64,000 bases of DNA from an uncultured Christensenella sp. (GTDB lineage Bacteria > Bacillota > Clostridia > Christensenellales > Borkfalkiaceae): positions 62,001 to 126,000 of the forward strand of contig CAJUFY010000001.1 in assembly GCA_910586245.1 (NCBI GenBank), in the 5' to 3' direction. Both the position numbers and the translations under genes were made by a program. The first letter of the stretch is position 1. Each line of letters begins with the position of its first letter. Below, piece after piece: positions 1 to 8,582 of the stretch. The notes beneath the pieces were generated by a model. The model searched no databases, was not told the origin of the DNA, and saw nothing but the letters and a program-made list of their open reading frames with translations.

Positions 1-696
1 GACGGAGAGCCCCAACTCTTCGCCCGAAAACACGCGCTCGCCGAGAAAGACGGGCGTAAACGGCGCGACGCCGAGCGGCGCGGGATTGACGCCGCAGAAC
101 AAATGCAGCATCGCGGGATTGCCCGCAACCGTCATACGGGAAATGTTTCCCCCGCCCGCCGCCTGCAACAGCTCCGCAAGCATTTCTTCGGCGCACGCCG
201 TTACCGCGCGGAACTGCGCCCGCACGTTCCGTTCGTCCGCACAGGCGTGAATGCGGCTGATTACGTCGCTCCCGAATACCGACTGCGGATTGAGCCGCCC
301 CGTCCGCGCGAGAATTTCACCCGTTTCCAGCGAAACGAGGCAAGCGGCAAGCGTCGTCGTACCGACGTCGAACGCCGCGCCCAACCCTTTCCCGCGCGCC
401 GAAACGGTGCGGAAGAAACGAAAACCGTCCAACCCGCGCCCCGTTTCCGTCCGTACGCGCACGGCGCAATCTTCCACGATGCGCGCGCGGCAAGAGAGAA
501 TCTCGCCGTTTTCATCCGCTACGGCGCCCTCTACCCGCCCCGACACGAGGCGGACTTTGCACTTTCCGCAAGTGCCGTTTCCGCCGCACCGCGCGGGAAT
601 TACGATTCCGTGCGCGGAAAAAAGGCGCAGCAGAGTGTCGCCGCGCTTTCCTTCGATGCGATATGTTTTTTCTCCCGCATAAACGGTTACTTCCAT
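1..696 (-). CDS. Corrinoid-activating ferredoxin/ASKHA protein (RACo-like), partial
   Basis: The frame is open from the ATG at 696 to the window edge (232 codons), so the C-terminus lies outside. The N-terminus is a [2Fe-2S] ferredoxin domain with Cys37, Cys43, Cys46 (CGGNGTCGKC) and Cys69. An actin-like ATPase (DUF4445) domain starts near residue 108 with the phosphate motif FDVGTTT. This architecture is known from reductive activators of corrinoid proteins, which use ATP to drive an electron onto inactive Co(II) and restore Co(I). It starts 19 nt after the stop of the corrinoid protein, its likely client. Partner methyltransferases may lie beyond the edge. The assignment is firm; the exact methyl donor system is unknown. 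Confidence 0.88.
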   Translation of the reverse strand, partial: MEVTVYAGEKTYRIEGKRGDTLLRLFSAHGIVIPARCGGNGTCGKCKVRLVSGRVEGAVADENGEILSCRARIVEDCAVRVRTETGRGLDGFRFFRTVSARGKGLGAAFDVGTTTLAACLVSLETGEILARTGRLNPQSVFGSDVISRIHACADERNVRAQFRAVTACAEEMLAELLQAAGGGNISRMTVAGNPAMLHLFCGVNPAPLGVAPFTPVFLGERVFSGEELGLSV

Positions 697-715
697 CGCC
701 GTACTCCGTTCGATT

Positions 716-1348
716 TCAGTTAAAATACGATCTTGCGACTTCCGCAGCCGACGCCGCGTCCGGCGTATACGCGTCCGCGCCGATTTCGTCGGCAAACGCC
801 TGCGTAACGGGCGCGCCGCCCACCATGACTTTGACCCGATCGCGCAGTCCCGCCGCCTTCAACGCTTCGATGGTATCCTTCTGATAAATCATCGTGGTCG
901 TCAGAAGCGCGGAAAGACATACGACGCCCGGTTCGTATTCCTTTACCGCTTCCACCACGCGTTCGGGCGGGCAATCCACGCCGAGATCGATAACGCGCAG
1001 CCCCGTTCCCTCGATCATCATTTTTACGAGGTTTTTGCCGATGTCGTGCAAATCCCCTTTTACCGTGCAGATGACGACCGTTCCCACCGGTTCGACGCCC
1101 GCCTGCGCGAGCGCGGGTTTTAAAATTTTGAGCGCCGCGTTCATGGCGCGCGCCGTAATGAGTACTTCGGGCACGAAAACCTCGTTCTTTTTGAATTTTT
1201 CGCCCACGACGCTCATTCCGGGAATGAGAGCTTTTACGAGAATATCGTTCGCGGAAGTGCCGTCTTCCAGCTCTTCCTGTACGAGCGCGGAAAGTTCTCT
1301 CGGTTTGCCGCGTTGCAATAAATCAGAAATATCATGAAATCTGTTCAT
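716..1348 (-). CDS. Corrinoid (B12-binding) methyltransferase partner protein
   Basis: A 210-residue protein of the MtbC/MttC/MtaC type. It has an N-terminal helical cap domain (about 1-85) and a Rossmann B12-binding domain with the DLHDIG motif, whose His101 would be the lower cobalt ligand. It carries methyl groups between a substrate-specific methyltransferase and an acceptor such as tetrahydrofolate or CoM. A longer frame extends 28 codons upstream, but the start at 1348 is preferred because GGGAGGA sits just before it and it gives the family length. It is co-transcribed with the activator gene downstream. The substrate (methylamines, methoxylated compounds or other) cannot be read from this protein alone. 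Confidence 0.88.
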   Translation of the reverse strand: MNRFHDISDLLQRGKPRELSALVQEELEDGTSANDILVKALIPGMSVVGEKFKKNEVFVPEVLITARAMNAALKILKPALAQAGVEPVGTVVICTVKGDLHDIGKNLVKMMIEGTGLRVIDLGVDCPPERVVEAVKEYEPGVVCLSALLTTTMIYQKDTIEALKAAGLRDRVKVMVGGAPVTQAFADEIGADAYTPDAASAAEVARSYFN

Positions 1349-1366
1349 AGCGTCCTCCCGACTATC

Positions 1367-1393
1367 ATTATAGCCTTCCGAGCGATTTTTCAA
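1367..1393 (-). promoter_or_regulatory. Promoter of the corrinoid protein gene
   Basis: A perfect TATAAT at 1372-1367 (minus strand) lies 18 nt upstream of the ATG. A weak -35 (TTGAAA, 1393-1388) is 15 nt further up. The predicted transcript has a short leader that contains the Shine-Dalgarno sequence. Confidence 0.5.
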
Positions 1394-1490
1394 AAGAGAA
1401 AAATTTGCAAATTTTCTGTACGATGTTGCCATTTATAAAGCGGGGTACAATCCTAACGATTCCTAACCGATTTTCAGCCGATTCGGGCGA

Positions 1491-1519
1491 TTGTTTATTT
1501 TACGGAAACGTGTTATAAT
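1491..1519 (+). promoter_or_regulatory. Leaderless-type promoter of the response regulator
   Basis: TTGTTT (1491-1496), a 17-nt spacer, then TATAAT (1514-1519) in an extended -10 context (TGTTATAAT). The ATG starts at 1526, 6 nt after the -10 box, exactly where transcription should begin. No Shine-Dalgarno sequence is present, so the mRNA is predicted to be leaderless. Confidence 0.7.
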
Positions 1520-1525
1520 AAACGT

Positions 1526-2209
1526 ATGAAACAATCGGTCACCGGCAGAAAAATACTATTCGTGGAAGACGATGCGGCGCTCCGCAAAACGCAGGCGGAA
1601 TATTTTGCGCGGCTGGGAAATTCCGTCAGGGAAGCGGGAACGCTGCGCGAAGCGGAAGAATGGCTCGGCGCGGAGCCGTTCGACGCCGTGATCCTCGATC
1701 TGATTCTGCCCGACGGAAAAGGAATCGAATTATTCGAAAAATTCAACATGCCGCCCGTTATCGTGCAGACGACGCTGAACGACGAAGACTCCGTTTTAGA
1801 CGGATTTTCGGCAGGCGCAGCCGACTACGCCGTTAAACCGTGTTCCGCGAAGGTGCTGGAAGCCCGTCTTTCACTCAGACTTCTGCCCAAAGCCGAGGCG
1901 ATCGTTTCGCTGCACGGAATTACTTTGGACGCGAACGAACGCACCGCATTCTGCGGCGCAACGAATATGCCGCTCACGGGAAGCGAGTTCAACATACTCT
2001 ACTTTTTTATGACGCACGCGGGCAGATTTTTTACCGCCGACGAAATCTACGAAAACGTATGGCAGATGCCCTCCCTCAAATCGACGTCGGTAAAATACCA
2101 TATTTCGAATTTACGGCGCAAACTGATTACGACGACGGGAAAGACTTTAATCTTTACCGAATTCGGCAAAGGTTACGCTTTTGCGGGCGGGAACGAAACG
2201 ATTCAATAA
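1526..2209 (+). CDS. OmpR/PhoB-family response regulator (orphan)
   Basis: A 227-residue two-domain regulator. The receiver domain (about 9-118) has the acidic pocket VEDD (residues 13-16), phospho-acceptor Asp58 in VILDL, and Lys104 in AVKP. The C-terminal winged helix (about 125-220) has the expected recognition pattern around SVKYHISNLRRKL. No histidine kinase lies on either side, so its partner is elsewhere or it is phosphorylated by other means. It is a single-gene unit: a promoter directly abuts the ATG and a terminator follows the stop. The possible leaderless start means translation would not depend on a ribosome-binding site. Targets cannot be deduced. Confidence 0.9.
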   Translation: MKQSVTGRKILFVEDDAALRKTQAEYFARLGNSVREAGTLREAEEWLGAEPFDAVILDLILPDGKGIELFEKFNMPPVIVQTTLNDEDSVLDGFSAGAADYAVKPCSAKVLEARLSLRLLPKAEAIVSLHGITLDANERTAFCGATNMPLTGSEFNILYFFMTHAGRFFTADEIYENVWQMPSLKSTSVKYHISNLRRKLITTTGKTLIFTEFGKGYAFAGGNETIQ

Positions 2210-2212
2210 AAA

Positions 2213-2240
2213 GGACGGAAAGTGTAATTGCTTTCCGTCC
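2213..2240. terminator. Bidirectional rho-independent terminator
   Basis: A 10-bp perfect stem (GGACGGAAAG / CTTTCCGTCC) with an 8-nt loop lies between convergent genes. Flanking A- and T-rich tracts on the two sides suit termination of both the response regulator and the arabinan operon. Confidence 0.8.
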
Positions 2241-2259
2241 TTATTCGTTTTCAAACAAA

Positions 2260-3330
2260 TCAATTCTGGTTGAAATAAGGTGCGACCGCACGCGTACTCG
2301 GCATGGTATTTTTCACCTGACACCAACCGTCGTCGTTCCAAAGAAGTTTATCGAGCGCGAGATAACGCCCTTTCGCTTCGCCGTCTACGTCCACGTAAAC
2401 GTGATAAACGATATAGTCGTTTCCGTGATCGTCCACGAGAATGGAATTGTGCCCGGGGCCGACCATCGTTCCGCTTCCCTGCAACACCTGATGTCCTACG
2501 TTGCGGTTGTTCGCAAGGTTCTTGCCGTTGCTGTCGAGATAGGGACCGAGCGGATTTTGCGAGCGTCCGACGCGTACGTTATAGGTACTGCGCAAACCGT
2601 CGCAGCACGTTCCGCTCGAACCGAAGAAATAATAATAACCGTTGCGGTAAATCACGTAAGCGCCTTCGAACGTACTGCCGTCCCATTCGCCGGGCTGTCC
2701 CGCGATCAGCGTCTTATGTTCTTTGGCGTAGTCGATCCCGCCTTTGAGCGCCAACCCGTCCGCAGTCAGTTCCGCGCCGTAGATCCCGCGGAAGCTCCCC
2801 CACATCATATAGACCGCGCCGTCCTGCGCAACGAACACGGCGGGATCGATGGAGTTTTCCACCCCGATTTCTTTGGACTGAAAGAGCTTGCCGTGATCCG
2901 TCCAGGGACCTTCGGGATGATCGGCGGATGCTACGCCGATTCCGGGATTTTCGTCCCCCCAAACGGACAGCGAATAATACAGCAAAAACTTATCGCCGAT
3001 TTTTACGATGTCGGGCGCCCAGAATCCCGCGCCCTTCGCGCCCCAGGTCGGATTGATTCCAACGCCGCCGCTCACTTCCTGCCAGGTAATCGCGTCCTGC
3101 GATTTATAGAGCTTCTTTCCCGTCGCAAAGACGTAAACCCAACCGTCGTGACGGATCACGGCGGGATCCGCCATATCCTTTTCGATGACGGGATTGTTGA
3201 ACTTGACTTCGGGCTGAGGCTTTTCCGGTTCTTGATCGCCGGGATTGCCGTTGCCGCAACCTGCAAAGCAAAGCATCATCACGAAAGACAACGCCAGCGA
3301 AATGCATAACGCCAACTTTTTTTTGATCAT
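2260..3330 (-). CDS. GH43 lipoprotein, endo-1,5-alpha-L-arabinanase-like
   Basis: A 356-residue secreted lipoprotein: a basic N-terminus, a hydrophobic segment and lipobox FAGC with Cys25, then a Pro/Glu-rich linker. The five-bladed propeller shows family-43 landmarks: DPAVIRHDG (catalytic base), WAPDIVKIG, NSIDPAVF (pKa-setting Asp), FEGAYVIYRNG (acid Glu) and GPGHNS. The SIDP and WGSFRG blocks resemble arabinan endo-arabinosidases, so extracellular arabinan cleavage is inferred. It is the last gene of the seven-gene operon and a paralogue of the GH43 lipoprotein at 7437-8558; both share the segments GTCCDG and RVGRSQNPLGPY. Exact linkage specificity is not proven. Confidence 0.87.
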   Translation of the reverse strand: MIKKKLALCISLALSFVMMLCFAGCGNGNPGDQEPEKPQPEVKFNNPVIEKDMADPAVIRHDGWVYVFATGKKLYKSQDAITWQEVSGGVGINPTWGAKGAGFWAPDIVKIGDKFLLYYSLSVWGDENPGIGVASADHPEGPWTDHGKLFQSKEIGVENSIDPAVFVAQDGAVYMMWGSFRGIYGAELTADGLALKGGIDYAKEHKTLIAGQPGEWDGSTFEGAYVIYRNGYYYFFGSSGTCCDGLRSTYNVRVGRSQNPLGPYLDSNGKNLANNRNVGHQVLQGSGTMVGPGHNSILVDDHGNDYIVYHVYVDVDGEAKGRYLALDKLLWNDDGWCQVKNTMPSTRAVAPYFNQN

Positions 3331-3347
3331 GAAATTCCCTCCTACCG

Positions 3348-4244
3348 TTAAGGCAAAAGAACCTTGCCGTTTTCAAACGAAACGGGACACAGACACACCT
3401 TTCTGTCTTCGCTCGGATGCGCCATATCGGTATGCACATGGAACACGCAGTAATCGACGCCGTCCAACCCGCGCACGACGGAATTGTGTCCGGGACCGGA
3501 AATCACGCCCTCCACGCTGTGCAACACGGGATTTTCTGCGGCTTTTACGTAGGGGCCCAACGCATTTTTGGAAACCGCGTAACCGATTCCGTACGTGGGC
3601 GCGGCGTAGAAGCCGGAAGAATACATCAAATAATACAGCCCCCCGCGCTTGACGATAAACGCGCCTTCGTTCCAACGGAAATCGCCCGTCACCGTTTCCC
3701 ACGGCTGTTCGGGGTGCGTGATCGCAACGGGCTCGCCGATGACTTTGGTGAGCATATCGTCGATTTCAACCGCCATCAAATGGCTCTCGTGCCGCCCTTC
3801 GACGACGTGTTGGGAACAATCGCGCGAATAGAACAGATAATTTTTTTCGCCGTCGCGAAGCACGTGCCCGTCGATCGCGGCGTACCCGAAATCGAACATC
3901 GGCTCGTGGGGAACGACGTCCTTGAACGGACCGAGCGGATGATCGCTCACGGCAACGCCGATCAAAAGCGTATCGTCGCTTTTTCTGCGCGCGGTGTAGT
4001 GCATGATAAATTTTCCGTCGTGTTCAATCACTTCGGGCGCCCAGAAATCGAGCGAACCGAAGCCCGTTTCCGTCGGGTCGTACGCGTGTACAGGGGCGTC
4101 CCAAACCATCATGTCTTTGGAATGCCAGCAATAGAAACCTTTGATAAAAGAGGTCGCGTAAAGATAAAATTCGTCGTTTACGCGCAGAACGAACGGATCG
4201 CCGATGTTCGTGATTTCCGTTTGTCTGATGTGCGAAATATTCAT
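3348..4244 (-). CDS. Cytoplasmic GH43 glycosidase
   Basis: A 298-residue enzyme without a signal peptide, so it acts on imported oligosaccharides. GH43-type blocks are visible: GDPFVLRVNDEFYLYAT at the start (catalytic base Asp), DFWAPEVIEHDGKFIMHYT, AIDGHVLRDGE (second Asp) and WNEGAFIVKRGG (acid Glu). It lies between a GH43 lipoprotein and the permease genes with only 17-nt gaps. The likely role is removing arabinose or xylose from short oligosaccharides brought in by the adjacent ABC importer. The sequence blocks do not separate arabinofuranosidase from xylosidase. Confidence 0.83.
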   Translation of the reverse strand: MNISHIRQTEITNIGDPFVLRVNDEFYLYATSFIKGFYCWHSKDMMVWDAPVHAYDPTETGFGSLDFWAPEVIEHDGKFIMHYTARRKSDDTLLIGVAVSDHPLGPFKDVVPHEPMFDFGYAAIDGHVLRDGEKNYLFYSRDCSQHVVEGRHESHLMAVEIDDMLTKVIGEPVAITHPEQPWETVTGDFRWNEGAFIVKRGGLYYLMYSSGFYAAPTYGIGYAVSKNALGPYVKAAENPVLHSVEGVISGPGHNSVVRGLDGVDYCVFHVHTDMAHPSEDRKVCLCPVSFENGKVLLP

Positions 4245-4261
4245 AGTTACTCCGTTGTTGA

Positions 4262-5104
4262 TTATTCTTTCGAACCGCTGTTCGCAACCGATTCGATGAT
4301 GCGGTTTTGCAGGAACAGATACACGATGATCGTAGGCAGCATGGAAACGATCGCGCCCGCCATCGTCAGACCGTTATCCATATTGTTGTCGCCGAGCAGC
4401 TTTGCGATCCCGAGCGGCAGCGTGAGTTTGTTCACGTCCGCGCCCGCCAACGCGACGGACGGCCAGAGATAATCGTTCCAGCTGTTGATAAAGGTCATCA
4501 TCGCGACGACCATGAAGGTCGAAGTACTCAGCGGCACGATCACGCGGATAAAAATTCCGAAGGAAGTACACCCGTCCAGCTTCGCCGCTTCGATCAGCTC
4601 CTTTGGCACCATCATAAAGTTTTGCCTTAGCAGGAACATATAGAGTACGCCGCCCAAACCGGGAAGAATGAGCGCGAGCGCCGTTCCGTTGATCGAAAGC
4701 GTTTTGGTCAGCTGATACAGCGAAACGAGGTTGATAATCCCCGGAATCATCGCCGTAGAGAGCAGCAGCCAGAATACGAGATTTCTCCCCTTCCACTTCA
4801 ATACGCCGAACGCATACCCCGCAAGCGAAGCAACGATCAGATACAGCACGGTGTGCACGCCGGAAACGAAGATACTGTTGCCGAACCAGCGGAGCACGGG
4901 CGCGTTCTCGTTGGAAAACAGCGCGACGTAATTTTTAAAGGAAAATTCTTTGGGGAAAATGGAAATCGGATCGGTAAGCGCGTTCTTTTTGAAGGAAGTT
5001 CCGAACGCCCAAAGCAACGGCACCGTAAACGCGATGCACAGCAAGAGCAACAAAACGAAGCTTACGATTTTTTTGCGTTCTTTGACTAATTTAAGCTTTG
5101 TCAT
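4262..5104 (-). CDS. CUT1 sugar ABC transporter permease (MalG/AraQ type)
   Basis: A 280-residue inner-membrane permease with about six transmembrane helices. The cytoplasmic EAA loop reads EAAKLDGCTSFGIFIRVIVP and docks the ATPase. It follows the MalF-type permease by one nucleotide. No ATPase gene is present in the cluster, as is common for Firmicute CUT1 systems that share an MsmX-type ATPase encoded elsewhere. The substrate, inferred from the flanking GH43 enzymes, is arabino-oligosaccharides. Confidence 0.93.
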   Translation of the reverse strand: MTKLKLVKERKKIVSFVLLLLLCIAFTVPLLWAFGTSFKKNALTDPISIFPKEFSFKNYVALFSNENAPVLRWFGNSIFVSGVHTVLYLIVASLAGYAFGVLKWKGRNLVFWLLLSTAMIPGIINLVSLYQLTKTLSINGTALALILPGLGGVLYMFLLRQNFMMVPKELIEAAKLDGCTSFGIFIRVIVPLSTSTFMVVAMMTFINSWNDYLWPSVALAGADVNKLTLPLGIAKLLGDNNMDNGLTMAGAIVSMLPTIIVYLFLQNRIIESVANSGSKE

Positions 5105-5105
5105 C

Positions 5106-6056
5106 TTATTTCCTCCCCTTCAGCTTGATCAACATCGCCTGCGTCAAGCTGATCGCGATCATAATAAGCCCCAGCAAGAGCGACATCGACGAGGCGATCC
5201 AAGGCCGGTCGTACAGGTGATTGAGCACGACCATGAGCAATACCTGCGTACTGCGGTTGGGCCCGCCCGCCGTGAGCAGCGACGGCTGCCCGTAGATGTT
5301 GAAGGAAGCGAGCAGCGTCATGACGAATACGACGACGAGCTGCCCCACGAGCATCGGCAGCGTAATCGACCATACGGTGCGCAGATAGGACGCGCCGTCC
5401 ATTTCCGCCGCCTCGTAAATGGATTTATCGATATTCTTCAATCCTGCGCCGAGAATGACCATATTCGTTCCCATCGTCCACCAGATCGTAACGATGAGAA
5501 TGGAAATCCACGCCCAGGGCTGCGAACCAAGGAAGTCGATCTGCCGCCAGTTGAGCAATTTGAAGAACGAGTTGATAAAGCCCGTTTCCACCTGCAAAAT
5601 CTGTTTCCACATCAGCACCACCGAAGAAATAGAGAACACGGTGGGCATGAAGAGAATGGCGCGGAACACTTTATAGCCTTTGGGCTGAATATCCAAAAGC
5701 AACGCAACGATGAGCGGAACGACGATCAGGCAGGGCACGCTGATCACGACGAACAGCAAGGTGTTGCCGAGCCCGTTTAAAAAGTCTTTATGATAAGTAA
5801 ACACGTCGTCGAACGCGCTGCTTAAAATTCTTTGATAGTTCTGAAACCAAACGAATTCCCCCTGTCGGTTCAGAAAGCTGATACGGATTCCGTTAAAAAA
5901 CGGGTAAAAAAAGAACATTGCGAAGATCAGCAAAAACGGCAATGCAAACGCCATGGCAGAAAGCTGTTTCCCGCTCTTTTTTGCCAAAGTCAGAACGAAA
6001 GTTTTTTTATCCGTCTTCTCATCCGTATTTCCAATCGGTTTTTTTAAAGAAATCAT
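5106..6056 (-). CDS. CUT1 sugar ABC transporter permease (MalF/AraP type)
   Basis: A 316-residue permease with a hydrophilic N-terminal extension of about 30 residues, then six or so membrane helices. The EAA loop is EAAEMDGASYLRTVWSITLP. It pairs with the MalG-type permease immediately downstream to form the membrane channel of the importer. Its place directly after the solute-binding protein gene, with a 77-nt gap, is the usual order for this transporter class. Confidence 0.93.
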   Translation of the reverse strand: MISLKKPIGNTDEKTDKKTFVLTLAKKSGKQLSAMAFALPFLLIFAMFFFYPFFNGIRISFLNRQGEFVWFQNYQRILSSAFDDVFTYHKDFLNGLGNTLLFVVISVPCLIVVPLIVALLLDIQPKGYKVFRAILFMPTVFSISSVVLMWKQILQVETGFINSFFKLLNWRQIDFLGSQPWAWISILIVTIWWTMGTNMVILGAGLKNIDKSIYEAAEMDGASYLRTVWSITLPMLVGQLVVVFVMTLLASFNIYGQPSLLTAGGPNRSTQVLLMVVLNHLYDRPWIASSMSLLLGLIMIAISLTQAMLIKLKGRK

Positions 6057-6133
6057 AGTTCCTCCGAATTTTTCGATCGTCGCATACGGCTTTTATAAAC
6101 AGACGGGCACGATTGGTGCCCGTCCCGATTACG

Positions 6134-7426
6134 TTAACCTTCTTGCTCGGTCTTGACCGCGCGGATCGCTTCCGCTTCCGCAGCCTTCAGTTGGGCGCGA
6201 ACGCCTGCCGCGTCCAGATTATCTTTCATGATCGTGGTCACGTATTCGAACACGGTTTCGAATCCCGCTTCGTAATACACCGCGCCGACCGCCGTTCTGA
6301 AATTGTTCGGATCGCCGAAATCGGAAAGGAACTCCGCATTCTTGAACGTATCCGATTCACGCGCAGGGTTGTACGCGGGAATCTGCCCCGCAACCGACCA
6401 GTCTGCACTGTGTTCGCCCATCCACTTGATGAACGTGGTGATCGCAGCTTTCTTCTTTGCGCTGAGCGCGCGTCTGGTTTTGCAAACCGTAAACACGTGC
6501 GAACGCGCCATGATGTCCTGCGAGCTTTCGCCCGTACCGTTCGTAAGCAAACCGGAAAGAGGCATTGCGCCCAGATCTTCGCCGAGCGCGTCCTGCAACC
6601 CGGAGAGCGACCAGCTTCCCTGCATGTGGAACGCCGCTTTGCCCGTCGTGAACAGGTTCATGTCCTGATCCGCCTGCAAATTGTTGGGCGAAACTTTGTA
6701 CAGATGAATGACGTCGCGCAATACTTCCGCGGCAACCGCGCCCTCTTCGGTATTGAAGAGCGGTTTGTTGTCCTTGGAAATTTCCTGCCCGCCGTTCTGG
6801 AACAGCGAAGTGCTGTAAACGAATTCGCTGGGCCACATAATCGACATCGGCATGCCCCAAACGCCCTTCGACGAATTGGTCAGCTTCTGCGCCAACGCCA
6901 TCAATTCGCTGTAATTCGTGGGAAGCGGGTTATCGCCGACCAACGCCTTGTTGTAATACATCACGATCGGATGCACGTCGAGCGGGATACCGTAAAGATT
7001 ATCGTCCATGTACAGCGTATTCAGAACGTTGGGAAGATAATCGTTCGTATCGATCGTTTCTTCCGCGAAGAAGCTGTCGTCGAGCGGGACGATGTACCCG
7101 TTCGCCGCATAGTTCTGCACGAGCTGGCTGTGAATGATCGCCATTTCGGGCCCGCTGCTGGGAACGTTATTCTTGATATTGTTGTAATGCGTGTCGCGCA
7201 CTTCCGACTGATGGTCGATGCGAATCTCGCCTTTGTGCTCTTGATTGAACTGCGTAATCAAACGATTGAACACCGTAAGATCGGCGCCCGTAATCGGCGT
7301 CCAAAGCCGCAACGAGGTTTCCCCCGTGGAATCGTTATCATCGTTTCCCCCGCCGCAGGCAACGCACGCGCCGAGCATCACGCCGCTCAGTGCAACGAGA
7401 GAAATTCTTTTAAACCATTTATTCAT
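6134..7426 (-). CDS. Extracellular sugar-binding lipoprotein of the CUT1 importer
   Basis: A 430-residue solute-binding protein. The signal peptide ends in the lipobox LGAC (Cys21; Cys24 is an alternative). The mature protein opens with a Gly/Asp/Asn linker and then the family-1 fold, with SLRLWTPITGADLTVFNRLI near the N-terminus and AAFHMQGSWSL in the second lobe, both typical of oligosaccharide-binding proteins. It captures oligosaccharides at the cell surface and delivers them to the two permeases downstream. The neighbouring arabinanases make arabino-oligosaccharides the best guess. Confidence 0.92.
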   Translation of the reverse strand: MNKWFKRISLVALSGVMLGACVACGGGNDDNDSTGETSLRLWTPITGADLTVFNRLITQFNQEHKGEIRIDHQSEVRDTHYNNIKNNVPSSGPEMAIIHSQLVQNYAANGYIVPLDDSFFAEETIDTNDYLPNVLNTLYMDDNLYGIPLDVHPIVMYYNKALVGDNPLPTNYSELMALAQKLTNSSKGVWGMPMSIMWPSEFVYSTSLFQNGGQEISKDNKPLFNTEEGAVAAEVLRDVIHLYKVSPNNLQADQDMNLFTTGKAAFHMQGSWSLSGLQDALGEDLGAMPLSGLLTNGTGESSQDIMARSHVFTVCKTRRALSAKKKAAITTFIKWMGEHSADWSVAGQIPAYNPARESDTFKNAEFLSDFGDPNNFRTAVGAVYYEAGFETVFEYVTTIMKDNLDAAGVRAQLKAAEAEAIRAVKTEQEG

Positions 7427-7436
7427 GCCATTCTCC

Positions 7437-8558
7437 TTATTTTTCCGATTTCACTACGGGCGCTTTCATGCCGCTTCTGCCCGCAACCTGATCTTTGACC
7501 TGCGGCCAGCCGCTTTCGGTCCATTCGAGTTTATCCACGAGAAGCGAGCGGCGGTTCGAGTTGCCGTACATCGGCGAACTGAGCGTCGCGTCGAATCCGT
7601 GATAATAAATATAATAATCGCCCGCCTCGTCGCGTACGACGGAATTGTGCCCCACGCCGACGAATTCGGAATTGCCTTGTACGACAAGGTGCCCTCTGCG
7701 TTCCCCGCACATGCTGTTGCCATTATCGTCGGTATACGGCCCGAGCGGATTCTGCGAACGCCCGACGCGCACGTGATAAGAGGAATTAAAACCGTCGCAG
7801 CAGGTGCCGCTCGATACGAACAGATAATAATATCCGTCTTTCCGAACGACGTAAGCGCCTTCGTAAGTCGCGCCGTTCCAAGGGCCTACGACCCCCGCCA
7901 CGAGCACTTTGTTCTCTTTGGCATAGTCGAGCCCGTTCTTCAAGCCCATGCCGTCGTCGGTCAGTTCCACGCCGAACAGCCCGCGGAAACTGCCCCAGAT
8001 CATATAGAGCTTTCCGTCGTCGCCGCGGAACACGGCGGGGTCGATCGAGTTATCGACGCCGATTTCGAGCGAAGTAAACAGCTTGCCGTGATCCGTCCAG
8101 GGGCCGACGGGATTTTCCGCCGTCGCAATGCCGATTCCCGGATCGGGATCGCCCCAAATCGAAAGCGAATAGTACATCACGAACTGATCGCCGATTTTCA
8201 CGACGTCGGGCGCCCATACGTTCGCCCCGGGCGAACCCCAACTGGGTTTTTTCGATCCGCGGAACGCCGCGCCCGCATAGTACCAGGTTACCATGTCGCT
8301 CGATTGTAAAATCGGAACGCATTTGAGGTTGCTTTCGTTTTCGAGCGGATCGTCACTGGGTTTCCACTCGCCGTAGTCCTCCGTGCCGTACGCGTAATAT
8401 TTGCCTTCGTGCTCGATGACCGCAGGATCGGCAAATACGGGCGCATACACGGGATTCGTATAAGTGTCGTCCTTGCCGCTGGGGCTGTTCCCGGAACAGC
8501 CCGCAACGGGAAGGAGGAAGAGCAGCGCGCTGAACGCCGCGAAAAGTTTTTTCATCAT
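7437..8558 (-). CDS. GH43 lipoprotein, endo-arabinanase-like (second copy)
   Basis: A 373-residue lipoprotein with lipobox VAGC (Cys21). GH43 blocks: FADPAVIEHEGKYYAYGT (base), NVWAPDVVKIGDQFVMYYS, NSIDPAVFRGDDGKLYMIWG (second Asp) and YEGAYVVRKDGYYYLF (acid Glu). It resembles the enzyme at 2260-3330 along its whole length but has a longer first blade, so the two could differ in chain-length or branch preference. It lies 10 nt upstream of the binding-protein gene and is expected to work outside the cell on arabinan. The endo mode is inferred from the SIDP and WGSFRG motifs. Confidence 0.87.
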   Translation of the reverse strand: MMKKLFAAFSALLFLLPVAGCSGNSPSGKDDTYTNPVYAPVFADPAVIEHEGKYYAYGTEDYGEWKPSDDPLENESNLKCVPILQSSDMVTWYYAGAAFRGSKKPSWGSPGANVWAPDVVKIGDQFVMYYSLSIWGDPDPGIGIATAENPVGPWTDHGKLFTSLEIGVDNSIDPAVFRGDDGKLYMIWGSFRGLFGVELTDDGMGLKNGLDYAKENKVLVAGVVGPWNGATYEGAYVVRKDGYYYLFVSSGTCCDGFNSSYHVRVGRSQNPLGPYTDDNGNSMCGERRGHLVVQGNSEFVGVGHNSVVRDEAGDYYIYYHGFDATLSSPMYGNSNRRSLLVDKLEWTESGWPQVKDQVAGRSGMKAPVVKSEK

Positions 8559-8582
8559 CAGATGCTCTACCTTGTCAGTGCA

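Noticed and set aside
1840..3309. A long plus-strand frame across the response regulator end and the GH43 gene
   Set aside because: It crosses a terminator and two real genes in other frames, with low-complexity Arg-rich translation.
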